A stretch of DNA of 64,000 nucleotides from an uncultured Hungatella sp. (GTDB lineage: Bacteria > Bacillota > Clostridia > Lachnospirales > Lachnospiraceae). Location of the stretch: contig CAJTUV010000014.1 in assembly GCA_910579515.1 (NCBI GenBank), forward strand, positions 12,504 through 76,503, written 5' to 3'. The notes below the pieces were generated by a model. It had not been told where the DNA came from. It worked only from the letters and a program-made list of their open reading frames with translations, and did not search any database. Positions within the stretch are counted from its first letter, which is position 1. Every line of letters starts with the position of its first letter. Of this stretch, positions 8,369 through 16,524 are shown piece by piece. The position numbers and the translations under genes are program-made.

Positions 8369-8397
8369 TTGACCTTCCTTGGATGTAATGTTATCTT
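8369..8397 (+). promoter_or_regulatory. Promoter of the MNT/HEPN pair
   Basis: TTGACC (8369-8374), 17 bases, TATCTT (8392-8397), ending 25 bases before the first ATG. Confidence 0.5.
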
Positions 8398-8422
8398 TAA
8401 ATGAAACAGATATGGGAGTGAA

Positions 8423-8719
8423 ATGATGGAAAAGACTGGGATAAAAGATGTGGTAATACAGGAGATTTGCCAGTTGGCGAGGAAATATCAAATAGAAAAA
8501 GTGATACTGTTTGGTTCCAGGGCCAGAGGGGATTATAAACGAGTCAGTGACATTGATTTGGCGGTGGTTGGAGGAGATTTTGTCAGTTTTTCCCTGGATG
8601 TGGATGAAGATACTTCTACATTGCTAAAGTTTGATATTGTAAATCTTAGTGGAAAGGTGCAAGAGGAGTTACTTCGTTCGATTGAGGAGGAGGGAGTTGT
8701 TCTGTATGAAAAAATATGA
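8423..8719 (+). CDS. MNT-type nucleotidyltransferase (putative antitoxin)
   Basis: A 98-residue minimal nucleotidyltransferase. GSRARGDYKRVSDIDLAV fits GSX10DXD, the active-site pattern of MntA-type antitoxins of type VII toxin-antitoxin systems, which AMPylate their HEPN partner. It is the same size as HI0073-type proteins. ATG 8423 and ATG 8426 are both possible starts. It overlaps the following HEPN gene by 14 bases, which fits coupled translation. The antitoxin role is inferred from family and context. Confidence 0.85.
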   Translation: MMEKTGIKDVVIQEICQLARKYQIEKVILFGSRARGDYKRVSDIDLAVVGGDFVSFSLDVDEDTSTLLKFDIVNLSGKVQEELLRSIEEEGVVLYEKI

Positions 8720-9095
8720 GAATTTTTGCAATGCTTTAAATAATTTAAAAGATATTCATTTGTACGAGGAACCTTATGATAATGTGACTATAACTGGATT
8801 GGTTGGACTTTATGAAATATGTTTTGAGCAGGCATGGAAAATGATGAAGGAGATCTTAGAACTGCATGGATATGAAAGTTCAGCCACAGGGTCTCCCAAA
8901 TTAATTATAAAAACAGCCTATCAGGCAACCATGATTACAGATGAAGAGATTTGGCTGAAGGCTTTGCAGGCAAGAAACAATGTAACTCATTCTTATAATA
9001 AAGCTGTTGCATTGGATATCATTTTACAGACTAAAGAGCTTTTTTTTAACATGTTTTGTGAATTGAAGAAAAGGATTGATGAGAATTGGGTTTAG
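8706..9095 (+). CDS. HEPN domain protein, HI0074-like (putative toxin)
   Basis: A 129-residue, mostly helical protein of the nucleotidyltransferase substrate-binding (HI0074) family. ARNNVTHSY contains RX4HXY, the RNase motif of HEPN toxins, with the Tyr that MNT partners modify. The ATG at 8706 lies inside the end of the MNT gene; an upstream in-frame start at 8649 would add 19 residues unlike the family. The pair probably acts as a toxin-antitoxin module cleaving RNA, but some HI0073/HI0074 pairs have no proven toxicity. A terminator follows immediately. Confidence 0.83.
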   Translation: MKKYENFCNALNNLKDIHLYEEPYDNVTITGLVGLYEICFEQAWKMMKEILELHGYESSATGSPKLIIKTAYQATMITDEEIWLKALQARNNVTHSYNKAVALDIILQTKELFFNMFCELKKRIDENWV

Positions 9096-9133
9096 AAAAG
9101 GCAGCTGCCCAGATAAAGCCCCTGCCTTTTATT
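9096..9133. terminator. Bidirectional terminator
   Basis: AAAAGGCAG (9096-9104) pairs with CTGCCTTTT (9122-9130), with an A-run on one side and a T-run on the other. It serves the HEPN gene and the convergent citC gene. Confidence 0.8.
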
Positions 9134-10177
9134 TTAATAATGCACAACATTTTCTGAATGACAAATTTTCTCAATAACCGGAACTGCCTCTGGACTTTGG
9201 AAGTAGTCAAGAGTAGTAGCCGGAACCATATTTTTAAGAGCCACAAAATCTTTTTTCTGCAGAAGCTGGCGGACATATGAAGCACTGATCGGTTTGCCCA
9301 TTACAGTTTTTCGAGGAACCACGACGCATTCGATTCCTGCCAGAGGAAGTTCTTCTGCCATAATCTGATTGTAAATGGCAGTTACCTGGCTGCTGGGCTC
9401 CTCGCCTACATACCGTCTGGTGACTGATAAAACTTCTGCAATTCTGGTAAATACCATAAGATCCAGTTTCCCATGACCTTTAATTACAGATTCTTCATCC
9501 TTTAAAAAATAGCTGGGAAAAGTGGCGTTACTGATGATATAGGGTCCGCTGTCGTGACAGATAACATTTGGAACATGGGCGGTTCCGTCAAGGACAAGCT
9601 TTTTTCTGACAGAGAAAGGCACCAGGCTGGCTTCTTCACTGACAATAAACAGATGAAGCGTATCGCACTCAGAGGCTGCTTTTTCTACAAGATATTGATG
9701 ACCAAGGGTGAAAGGATTGGCATTCATGACTAAAGCCGCTGAAAATCCGTCCTTTTTGGTCTTTGACAATTCTGCAAGATAATCTGAGAATCCGTTTTTT
9801 CGATTTTCCATAAAAACCAGAGTGTCACTTACCTTTGCGATTTCGTAGAAACCTAAATCTTTAAAGAATTTCGCAGACTCAATTTTGGTATAAAGAAATA
9901 GATGCATATTTCCTCTCTGATACTGGATATCTATGAGGTGAGTAATGATCGTATTGAGAAGTCCCTCTCCCTGATGGCTCTTACTGACAGCAAAACAACG
10001 CAGCGTATTGGCAAAACAGCTCCCAGTAGCAATAATCTGATACTCCTCATCATATATGGCACAGATATAGTCCAGATTTGCATCTCGGGTGATGCCTTCC
10101 TGTTCTAAAAGAGCATCGAGTTGGGTAAGACTGCGCTTATCTGTGGGATAAATTTTTGAAATCGTATAATCAGACAT
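9134..10177 (-). CDS. citC: [Citrate (pro-3S)-lyase] ligase
   Basis: A 347-residue protein with an N-terminal GNAT-like domain (about 1-130, with CFAVSKSHQGEGLLN) and a C-terminal nucleotidyltransferase domain (about 145-335). The latter contains NPFTLGHQYLVEKA (the HxGH-type motif), VPRKTVMGKPISASYVRQLL and a central RRYVGEEP. This is the CitC architecture: the enzyme acetylates the thiol of the prosthetic group on CitD with ATP and acetate. No citD, citE, citF, citX or citG gene lies nearby; it stands alone between terminators. It may serve a lyase encoded elsewhere or another acyl-carrier substrate. Confidence 0.85.
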   Translation of the reverse strand: MSDYTISKIYPTDKRSLTQLDALLEQEGITRDANLDYICAIYDEEYQIIATGSCFANTLRCFAVSKSHQGEGLLNTIITHLIDIQYQRGNMHLFLYTKIESAKFFKDLGFYEIAKVSDTLVFMENRKNGFSDYLAELSKTKKDGFSAALVMNANPFTLGHQYLVEKAASECDTLHLFIVSEEASLVPFSVRKKLVLDGTAHVPNVICHDSGPYIISNATFPSYFLKDEESVIKGHGKLDLMVFTRIAEVLSVTRRYVGEEPSSQVTAIYNQIMAEELPLAGIECVVVPRKTVMGKPISASYVRQLLQKKDFVALKNMVPATTLDYFQSPEAVPVIEKICHSENVVHY

Positions 10178-10320
10178 AAAAAGTACTCTCTTTCTATTAA
10201 GTTAGCGGAAGATATTGTCATAATTTTTTACTAAATTTTGAGTTTTGTGATTACCTATTTATCATACATCAAAGCTTGAAAAAGAAAAAGATTAATTTCC
10301 ATAAATTGTGAATTTCCCTC

Positions 10321-10349
10321 TTGACAAACTGCATATATCTTTATAATAT
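10321..10349 (+). promoter_or_regulatory. Promoter of the fatty acid synthesis operon
   Basis: TTGACA at 10321-10326, then TAATAT at 10344-10349 with a 17-base spacer. An overlapping TATAAT at 10342-10347 has a 15-base spacer. The predicted start near 10356 falls inside the FabT-like palindrome. Confidence 0.65.
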
Positions 10350-10350
10350 T

Positions 10351-10367
10351 ATTTTGAGAATCAAAAT
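10351..10367. promoter_or_regulatory. FabT-like operator
   Basis: ATTTTGA-GAA-TCAAAAT is a perfect 7-base inverted repeat around 3 bases. It closely resembles the streptococcal FabT box as I recall it (AnTTTGATTATCAAATT). It overlaps the predicted start site of the fabH operon, so a bound repressor would block initiation. A FabT-like MarR protein is encoded at 44764-45282. Confidence 0.75.
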
Positions 10368-10399
10368 ATTTGAAAGACAAAACGAAATGGCGGCAAAGT

Positions 10400-11386
10400 A
10401 TGAGAACAAAAATAGTAGGAACCGGTTCGTATGTGCCAGAGCATATAGCTACCAATGATGATTTGGCTAAGATTGTCGATACCAGCGATGAGTGGATCAG
10501 GACCAGAACAGGGATTTGCGAAAGGCGGATTTCTGAGGGAATTGGGACTTCCAAGATGGCGTCCAGGGCGTCCAGAAATGCTCTTGAGAATGCCAAAATA
10601 AAGGCGGAGGAGATTCAACTGATTCTTTTAGCCACCTCGACTCCTGACCATCACTTTCCCAGCGGAGCATGTGAGGTCCAGGCGGATATCGGGGCAATTC
10701 ATGCAGCAGCTTATGACATCAGCGCGGCCTGCTCTGGGTTTTTATTTGCCTTGAACACAGCGCACAGTTTTATCCAGTCTGGATGCTATGAGACGATACT
10801 GGTGATTGGGGTTGACTGTATGAGCAAGGTGGTGGATTGGAGCGACAGAGGCACCTGCGTACTGTTTGGAGACGGAGCAGGGGCCGTCGTGATGAAAGGT
10901 GAGACTGGAACAGAAGCTGATACCAATGCATCAGGACTTTTACACATGATAATGGGGTCGGACGGAACCAAGGGATCTGTCCTTTCCTGTGAAGCCAGGA
11001 CTGTCGGCAATTTCCTTACAGGGACAAAACCTAATTTTGGAACTGTGGCTATGGACGGTCAGGAGGTCTTTAAGTTTGCTGTTAAAAAGATGCCAGAGAT
11101 TATTGAACAGCTAATGAGAGAAAGTGAACTGACCATTGAGGAGGTTCGATATTTTGTACTGCACCAGGCTAATTATCGGATCTCAGAATCTATTGCAAAA
11201 CGACTTAAGGTTTCTATGGAGCAGATTCCTATGAACATAGATCGGTATGGAAATACGTCTGCTGGGTCGGTTCCTATTCTTCTGGATGAACTGAACCGAC
11301 AAGGAAGGCTGAAGGAAGGGGATTTACTGGCCTTGGCAGGATTTGGAGCAGGACTGACCTGGGGAGCTGCTTTAGTTCGATGGTAA
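10400..11386 (+). CDS. fabH: 3-oxoacyl-ACP synthase III
   Basis: FabH starts fatty acid synthesis by condensing acetyl-CoA (or a branched acyl-CoA) with malonyl-ACP. The 328 residues hold the full catalytic triad: C111 in DISAACSGF, H255 in LHQANYR and N285 in YGNTSAGS. The ATG at 10400 gives the normal FabH N-terminus (MRTKIVGTGSYVPE); an in-frame ATG at 10370 would add ten unrelated residues and would start at the operator. It is the first gene of the operon, under the FabT-like site, and is followed by acpP after a 97-base gap. Confidence 0.95.
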   Translation: MRTKIVGTGSYVPEHIATNDDLAKIVDTSDEWIRTRTGICERRISEGIGTSKMASRASRNALENAKIKAEEIQLILLATSTPDHHFPSGACEVQADIGAIHAAAYDISAACSGFLFALNTAHSFIQSGCYETILVIGVDCMSKVVDWSDRGTCVLFGDGAGAVVMKGETGTEADTNASGLLHMIMGSDGTKGSVLSCEARTVGNFLTGTKPNFGTVAMDGQEVFKFAVKKMPEIIEQLMRESELTIEEVRYFVLHQANYRISESIAKRLKVSMEQIPMNIDRYGNTSAGSVPILLDELNRQGRLKEGDLLALAGFGAGLTWGAALVRW

Positions 11387-11483
11387 ACGTGATAGTTAAA
11401 GTATTGCTGGTGATGAAGGAACAAAGAGCCGGCTGCTTACTATAAAAATTAAAAACAATATTTATGAAAAAGGGGAAACAATC

Positions 11484-11714
11484 ATGTTAGAGAAAATGAA
11501 GGAAATCATTGCAGAACAGTTGAGTGTTGAAGAGGATAGCATTACAGAGGAATCTAAATTTAAAGAGGATTTGAACGCGGATTCTCTGGATTTATTTGAA
11601 TTGGTTATGGCTTTGGAGGATGAGTATTCTGTAGAGATTCCGGCAGAGGAATTGGAAAAGCTGACAACAGTTGGGGATGTGATGAATTATCTGAAGGAAA
11701 AAGGCGTGGAGTAA
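11484..11714 (+). CDS. acpP: Acyl carrier protein
   Basis: A 76-residue acidic four-helix carrier. The phosphopantetheine attachment Ser is S34 in NADSLDLFELVMALE. It shuttles growing acyl chains between the Fab enzymes encoded around it. AGGGG precedes the ATG. No second acpP is visible in the window. Confidence 0.95.
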   Translation: MLEKMKEIIAEQLSVEEDSITEESKFKEDLNADSLDLFELVMALEDEYSVEIPAEELEKLTTVGDVMNYLKEKGVE

Positions 11715-11733
11715 CAGGAAACTGGAGGAAATT

Positions 11734-12660
11734 ATGAAGACAAGGGTAACGGAACTTTTGGGAATCTCTTATCCCATTATCCAGGGCGGTATGGCTTGGG
11801 TGGCGGAACATCATCTGGCTGCGGCTGTGTCAGAGGCCGGCGGGCTGGGACTTATTGGAGGAGCTAATGCTCCGGGAGAGGTGGTGCGCCAGGAAATCAG
11901 AGAAGCGAAAAAGCTTACGGATAAACCGTTTGGCGTCAATGTGATGCTGATGAGTCCTCATGCGGAGGATGTAGCCAAGGTTGTGGTGGAAGAAGGCATC
12001 AAGGTGGTGACTACCGGTGCAGGGAATCCAGAAAAGTATATGGACATGTGGAAAGCAGCAGGCATCAAGGTAATTCCTGTAGTCGCTTCTGTGGCTCTGG
12101 CAAGGAGAATGGAGAAGTATGGTGCAGACGCTGTGGTGGCAGAAGGATGTGAGTCCGGCGGCCATATTGGGGAGCAGACGACTATGACTTTGGTTCCCCA
12201 GGTAAAGGACGCCATATCCATTCCGGTGATTGCGGCCGGCGGAATCGGAGACGGCAGAGGAATTGCGGCAGCCTTTATGCTGGGAGCAGAGGCAGTCCAG
12301 ATCGGAACCCGCTTTGTGGTTTCCAAAGAGGCTGTGGTACATGAGAATTATAAGCAGAGAATCATTAAGGCCAAGGATATTGACTCTGTGGTGACAGGGA
12401 GAAGTCATGGGCACCCTATTCGTGGTTTGAGAAATAAGATGACCAGAGAGTATGTAAAACTGGAGCAGGAAGGAAAGTCTTTTGAGGAGTTAGAGTATTT
12501 GACGCTGGGAGCGCTGAGAAAGGCGGTTCAGGAGGGCGATGTGGACTTTGGCACAGTGATGGCAGGCCAGATTGCAGGAATGATTTCTAAGGAGCAGACT
12601 TGTAAGGAAATTATTGAGGAAATGATGGCCCGGGCTTCTGAACTAATGAATTGGAATTAA
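11734..12660 (+). CDS. fabK: Enoyl-ACP reductase II (FMN-dependent)
   Basis: FabK catalyses the last reduction of each elongation cycle, replacing FabI in many Firmicutes. It has 308 residues and a TIM-barrel flavoprotein fold. Motifs are YPIIQGGMAWVAEHHLAAAVSEAGGLGLIG (N-terminal FMN region), AEGCESGGHIG with the catalytic-region His, IAAGGIGDGRG and GAEAVQIGTRF. The position after acpP and before fabD matches the streptococcal fab cluster. It differs from the second, longer family member at 19622. Confidence 0.95.
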   Translation: MKTRVTELLGISYPIIQGGMAWVAEHHLAAAVSEAGGLGLIGGANAPGEVVRQEIREAKKLTDKPFGVNVMLMSPHAEDVAKVVVEEGIKVVTTGAGNPEKYMDMWKAAGIKVIPVVASVALARRMEKYGADAVVAEGCESGGHIGEQTTMTLVPQVKDAISIPVIAAGGIGDGRGIAAAFMLGAEAVQIGTRFVVSKEAVVHENYKQRIIKAKDIDSVVTGRSHGHPIRGLRNKMTREYVKLEQEGKSFEELEYLTLGALRKAVQEGDVDFGTVMAGQIAGMISKEQTCKEIIEEMMARASELMNWN

Positions 12661-12682
12661 GTAGAAAAAGAGGTGTGTTGTG

Positions 12683-13597
12683 ATGAGCGTTGCTTTTATT
12701 TTTCCAGGGCAAGGCGCCCAGGTAACTGGAATGGGCAGAGATTTTTATGAACAGACAGACACAGGAAGAAAGGTGTTTGACAAAGCATCACAGCTTTTGG
12801 GATTTTCCATGCCAGAGCTGTGTTTTGAGCCAAATGAGCGGTTAAATCTTACAGAATACACCCAGGCGGCTATGGTGACCGTCAGCATTGCCATGATGAA
12901 GGTGCTGATGGAAGAGACGAAGATTCGTCCTGATGTGGCGGCAGGGCTAAGTTTGGGAGAATATTGCGCATTATTTGCAACGGGTGCTATGTCAGAGGAA
13001 GACGCCATCACAGCAGTGAGAAAAAGAGGAATTTTGATGCAGCAGGCGGTTCCTGCGGGAATTGGTTCCATGGCTGCAATTCTTGGCATGGAGGCAGCAG
13101 GGATTGAGGCAGTTTTGGCAGATCTGAAAGAGGTACAGATTGCAAACTACAACTGTCCTGGGCAGATTGTAATTTCAGGGAAAAAAGAGGCTGTTGAACT
13201 TGCAGGAGAAAAGCTAAAGGGCGCTGGTGCAAAGAGAGTGATACCACTTAACGTCAGCGGGCCGTTCCACTCCTGCATGTTGTCAGAAGCAGGAAAGGAG
13301 CTTGGAAAGGCTCTGGAAGGAGTAGAACTCCATCCGCTTAAAATTCCCTATGTGGCAAATGTGACGGCAGATTATGTGACAGATAGAAACGAGATTAAAG
13401 GTCTTTTGGAAAAGCAGGTTTCTCATTCTGTCAGATGGCAGCAGAGTGTAGAGACCATGCTCAGTCATGGTGTGGACACTTTTATAGAGATTGGCCCGGG
13501 GAAGACATTAAGCGGATTTATGAAGAAAATTAGTCGGAATGTAAAGACCGTAAATATAGAGAAGCTAGAGGATTTAGAGAAGGTGAAGGAGATTTAG
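12683..13597 (+). CDS. fabD: Malonyl-CoA:ACP transacylase
   Basis: FabD transfers malonyl from CoA to ACP. The 304 residues contain FPGQGAQ at the N-terminus, the nucleophile S90 in GLSLGEY and the His in VSGPFHSCML. The ATG at 12683 follows AGAGG by eight bases and is preferred over the GTG just before it. It ends one base before the fabG start. Confidence 0.95.
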   Translation: MSVAFIFPGQGAQVTGMGRDFYEQTDTGRKVFDKASQLLGFSMPELCFEPNERLNLTEYTQAAMVTVSIAMMKVLMEETKIRPDVAAGLSLGEYCALFATGAMSEEDAITAVRKRGILMQQAVPAGIGSMAAILGMEAAGIEAVLADLKEVQIANYNCPGQIVISGKKEAVELAGEKLKGAGAKRVIPLNVSGPFHSCMLSEAGKELGKALEGVELHPLKIPYVANVTADYVTDRNEIKGLLEKQVSHSVRWQQSVETMLSHGVDTFIEIGPGKTLSGFMKKISRNVKTVNIEKLEDLEKVKEI

Positions 13598-13598
13598 G

Positions 13599-14339
13599 AT
13601 GTTGAAGGATAAGGTTGCAGTTGTGACAGGAGCCAGCAGAGGAATTGGAAAAGAGATTGCCAAGACTTTGGCCTTACAGGGAGCAAAGGTGATTGTGAAT
13701 TTCTGTGGTTCCGAGGAGAAGGCAAGAGAGACTGTGGAGGAAATTAAAGAAGCAGGCGGCGTGGCTGAGGCATTGCAGTGTGACGTCTCAGATTTTGACA
13801 AGGCAGCTGAGATGATGGAATATGTGGTGAAGCAATATGGAAGAGTGGATATTCTTGTGAACAATGCGGGAATCACCAGAGACGGTCTTTTGATGAAAAT
13901 GTCAGGAGAGGATTTTGACGCCGTATTGGATACGAATTTAAAAGGAGCTTTTCACTGTATCCGCCATGTGGCACGTCAGATGGTGAAACAGAGGGGCGGA
14001 AGAATCATTAACATTTCTTCTGTATCTGGCGTTTTGGGAAATGCAGGGCAGGTTAATTATTCTGCTTCCAAGGCGGGAATTATCGGTATGACGAAAGCAG
14101 CCGCCAGAGAACTGGCCAGCCGCGGCATCACCGTAAATGCAGTAGCTCCTGGGTTTATTAAGACGGATATGACAGATAAGCTTTCAGATTCTGTGAAGGA
14201 AGGGGTAACGGCTCAAATTCCTTTAAGAACTTTTGGAGAGACCAAGGATGTGGCTTATGCAGTTGCATTTCTGGCGTCTGAGGAGGCAAGGTATATTACA
14301 GGGCAGGTTTTGTGTGTAGACGGCGGCATGGCTATGTAG
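13599..14339 (+). CDS. fabG: 3-oxoacyl-ACP reductase
   Basis: NADPH-dependent short-chain dehydrogenase of 246 residues that reduces 3-oxoacyl-ACP. It has TGASRGIG (10-17), NNAG (88-91), catalytic S141, Y154 and K158 (YSASK), and the C-terminal GQVLCVDGGMAM. It lies between fabD and fabF with almost no gap on the left and 43 bases on the right. Confidence 0.95.
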   Translation: MLKDKVAVVTGASRGIGKEIAKTLALQGAKVIVNFCGSEEKARETVEEIKEAGGVAEALQCDVSDFDKAAEMMEYVVKQYGRVDILVNNAGITRDGLLMKMSGEDFDAVLDTNLKGAFHCIRHVARQMVKQRGGRIINISSVSGVLGNAGQVNYSASKAGIIGMTKAAARELASRGITVNAVAPGFIKTDMTDKLSDSVKEGVTAQIPLRTFGETKDVAYAVAFLASEEARYITGQVLCVDGGMAM

Positions 14340-14382
14340 TGATGTTTGAAGGTCGTGAAGCATGAACAAAATGGAGGAGAAC

Positions 14383-15627
14383 ATGGATAGGAAAAACAGA
14401 GTGGTGGTAACCGGAATGGGTGCGATAACTCCCATAGGAAATGATGTGGAGTCATTCTGGAGGAGTTTAAAGGAGAAAAAAGTGGGAATCGGGCAGATTT
14501 CCACTTTTGATACCACAGATTATAAGGTGAAGCTGGCAGCAGAGGTAAAAGACTTTGACGCCAAGGAGTATATGGATGTAAAGGCTTCTAAGCGTATGGA
14601 GCGGTTTTCTCAGTTTGCAGTTGCTGCAGCCAAGGAAGCGTTAGAGGATTCTGGACTCTCTTTGGAAAAGGAAGATCCATACCGTATCGGCGTGTGTGTG
14701 GGATCTGGAATCGGAAGTCTTCAGTCTATGGAGAAGGAACACAAGAAGCTTTTGGAAAAAGGACCTGGAAGAATTAACCCTCTGCTGGTCCCTATGATGA
14801 TCTGCAACATGGCTGCAGGGAATGTGGCTATTCAGTTTGGCCTTAAGGGAAAATGTTTTAATGTGGTGACGGCCTGTGCCACAGGAACCCATTCTATTGG
14901 AGAAGCGTTCCGTTCGATTCAGTATGGTGAGGCAGATGTGATGGTGGCAGGCGGCACAGAGTCTAGTATTACGCCTTTAGGGGTAGCAGGATTTACAGCA
15001 TTGACGGCGCTGAGTACTTCTCAGAACCCTCTGAGGGCCTCCATTCCTTTTGATAAGGAGAGAAATGGGTTCGTAATGGGTGAAGGAGCAGGCATAGTGG
15101 TATTAGAGTCTCTGGAACATGCTAAGGCAAGAGGCGCCAGGATTTATGCGGAGCTGGTGGGATATGGAGCCACATGCGACGCTTATCACATCACATCTCC
15201 TGCAGAGGATGGAAGCGGAGCGGCCAAAGCCATGGAAATGGCCATGAAGGACGGCAATGTAAATCCGGAGGAGATTGATTATATTAATGCTCATGGAACC
15301 AGCACCCATCACAATGATTTGTTTGAGACAAAGGCAATGAAGCTGGCTTTGAAGGAGCATGCATATCAGGTTCCTATTAATTCTACAAAGTCCATGATCG
15401 GTCATCTTCTGGGCGCGGCTGGCGGCGTGGAATTTATCACCTGTATAAAAACGATTGAGGATGGATTTATCCATGCCACTGCAGGTTTAGAAATGGAAGA
15501 TGAGGAATGTGATTTGAATTATACAAAGGGAGAAGGCGTGGCAGCAGAGGTTTATTATGCTCTCACAAATTCTCTGGGATTTGGCGGGCATAATGCTAGT
15601 CTGTTGGTTAAAAAGTTTGAGGCGTAG
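14383..15627 (+). CDS. fabF: 3-oxoacyl-ACP synthase II
   Basis: Condensing enzyme that elongates acyl-ACP with malonyl-ACP, 414 residues. Catalytic C165 lies in VTACATGTH, with the His residues in NAHGTSTHHND and SMIGHLLGAAG. The ATG at 14383 directly follows GGAGGAG and gives the normal N-terminus MDRKNRVVVTGMG. The upstream in-frame ATGs at 14362 and 14371 lie on or before the ribosome site. Confidence 0.95.
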   Translation: MDRKNRVVVTGMGAITPIGNDVESFWRSLKEKKVGIGQISTFDTTDYKVKLAAEVKDFDAKEYMDVKASKRMERFSQFAVAAAKEALEDSGLSLEKEDPYRIGVCVGSGIGSLQSMEKEHKKLLEKGPGRINPLLVPMMICNMAAGNVAIQFGLKGKCFNVVTACATGTHSIGEAFRSIQYGEADVMVAGGTESSITPLGVAGFTALTALSTSQNPLRASIPFDKERNGFVMGEGAGIVVLESLEHAKARGARIYAELVGYGATCDAYHITSPAEDGSGAAKAMEMAMKDGNVNPEEIDYINAHGTSTHHNDLFETKAMKLALKEHAYQVPINSTKSMIGHLLGAAGGVEFITCIKTIEDGFIHATAGLEMEDEECDLNYTKGEGVAAEVYYALTNSLGFGGHNASLLVKKFEA

Positions 15628-15638
15628 GAGGGAAAAGG

Positions 15639-16076
15639 ATGAAGGTTCAGGAAATTATTTCCTTGATGAAAGCTGTTTCAGATTATGGTATGACAGAGCT
15701 TAAGTTGGATGACGGAACCATGAAACTGTCATTAAGAAAAGAGGCTGTGATTCAGGAAGCAGTGGAAAAACAGCCTGTGATTTTGGCAGCGCCTGTGGGA
15801 AATGAGGAAACAATGCAGAGGGCAGAAGTTTCGTTTTCCTCTGACCAGGTGGTGGCCTCTCCTTTGGTTGGAACTTTTTACAGTGCTCCTTCCCCTGATG
15901 CAGATGATTTTGTGAAGGTGGGGGACACAGTGAAAAAAGGTCAGGTTTTGGGAATTATTGAGGCTATGAAATTGATGAATGAAATTGAAAGTGATTTTGA
16001 CGGAGTGGTTGAGGCGATTCTTGTAAAGAATGAGGAAGTGGTGGAATACGGCCAGCCATTGTTTCGCATTAAATAA
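15639..16076 (+). CDS. accB: Acetyl-CoA carboxylase biotin carboxyl carrier protein
   Basis: BCCP of 145 residues. Biotin is attached to K111 in IIEAMKLMNEIES. The thumb-containing lipoyl-like domain (from about residue 72, SPLVGTFYSAPSPDADDFV) follows a helical N-terminus and a short linker. It carries carboxyl-biotin between AccC and the AccDA carboxyltransferase encoded downstream. Confidence 0.95.
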   Translation: MKVQEIISLMKAVSDYGMTELKLDDGTMKLSLRKEAVIQEAVEKQPVILAAPVGNEETMQRAEVSFSSDQVVASPLVGTFYSAPSPDADDFVKVGDTVKKGQVLGIIEAMKLMNEIESDFDGVVEAILVKNEEVVEYGQPLFRIK

Positions 16077-16090
16077 AGGAGAGGTAAGGC

Positions 16091-16513
16091 ATGTTAGGAA
16101 TTCAGGAGATTCAGGAGATTATTCCCCACAGACATCCATTTTTGCTGATTGATTGTATCGAGGAACTAGAGCCTGGGAAGAGAGCTGTAGGGTATAAATG
16201 TATCACTTACGACGAGCCTCAGTTTCGGGGACACTTTCCCCAGGAGCCGGTAATGCCGGGAGTTTTGATGATAGAGGCTCTTGCTCAGGTGGGAGCTGTG
16301 GCAATTTTAAGCGTGGAAGAAAATAAGGGAAAGACCGCTTATTTTGGAGGAATTGACAAGGCCAAGTTTAAAAGAAAGGTAATCCCAGGGGATAAGCTGA
16401 GACTGGAGTGCGAGATCATTAAGCAGAAAGGTCCTGTGGGAGTAGGAAAGGCTGTGGCTACTGTTGACGGTCAGACAGCAGTGACGGCAGAGTTAACATT
16501 TATGATTGGATAG
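16091..16513 (+). CDS. fabZ: 3-hydroxyacyl-ACP dehydratase
   Basis: Hot-dog-fold dehydratase of 140 residues. The catalytic pair is H48 in [13 protein letters not shown] and E62 in [10 protein letters not shown]. It dehydrates 3-hydroxyacyl-ACP before FabK. No fabM or fabA-type isomerase gene is present in this cluster, unlike in streptococci, so the route to unsaturated fatty acids is not shown here. Confidence 0.94.
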   Translation: MLGIQEIQEIIPHRHPFLLIDCIEELEPGKRAVGYKCITYDEPQFRGHFPQEPVMPGVLMIEALAQVGAVAILSVEENKGKTAYFGGIDKAKFKRKVIPGDKLRLECEIIKQKGPVGVGKAVATVDGQTAVTAELTFMIG

Positions 16514-16524
16514 GGGATGGAGCC

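Noticed and set aside
10255..10596. 113-codon minus-strand frame over the fab promoter and fabH start
   Set aside because: It covers the promoter and operator and the fabH N-terminus; no initiation signal and no family resemblance.
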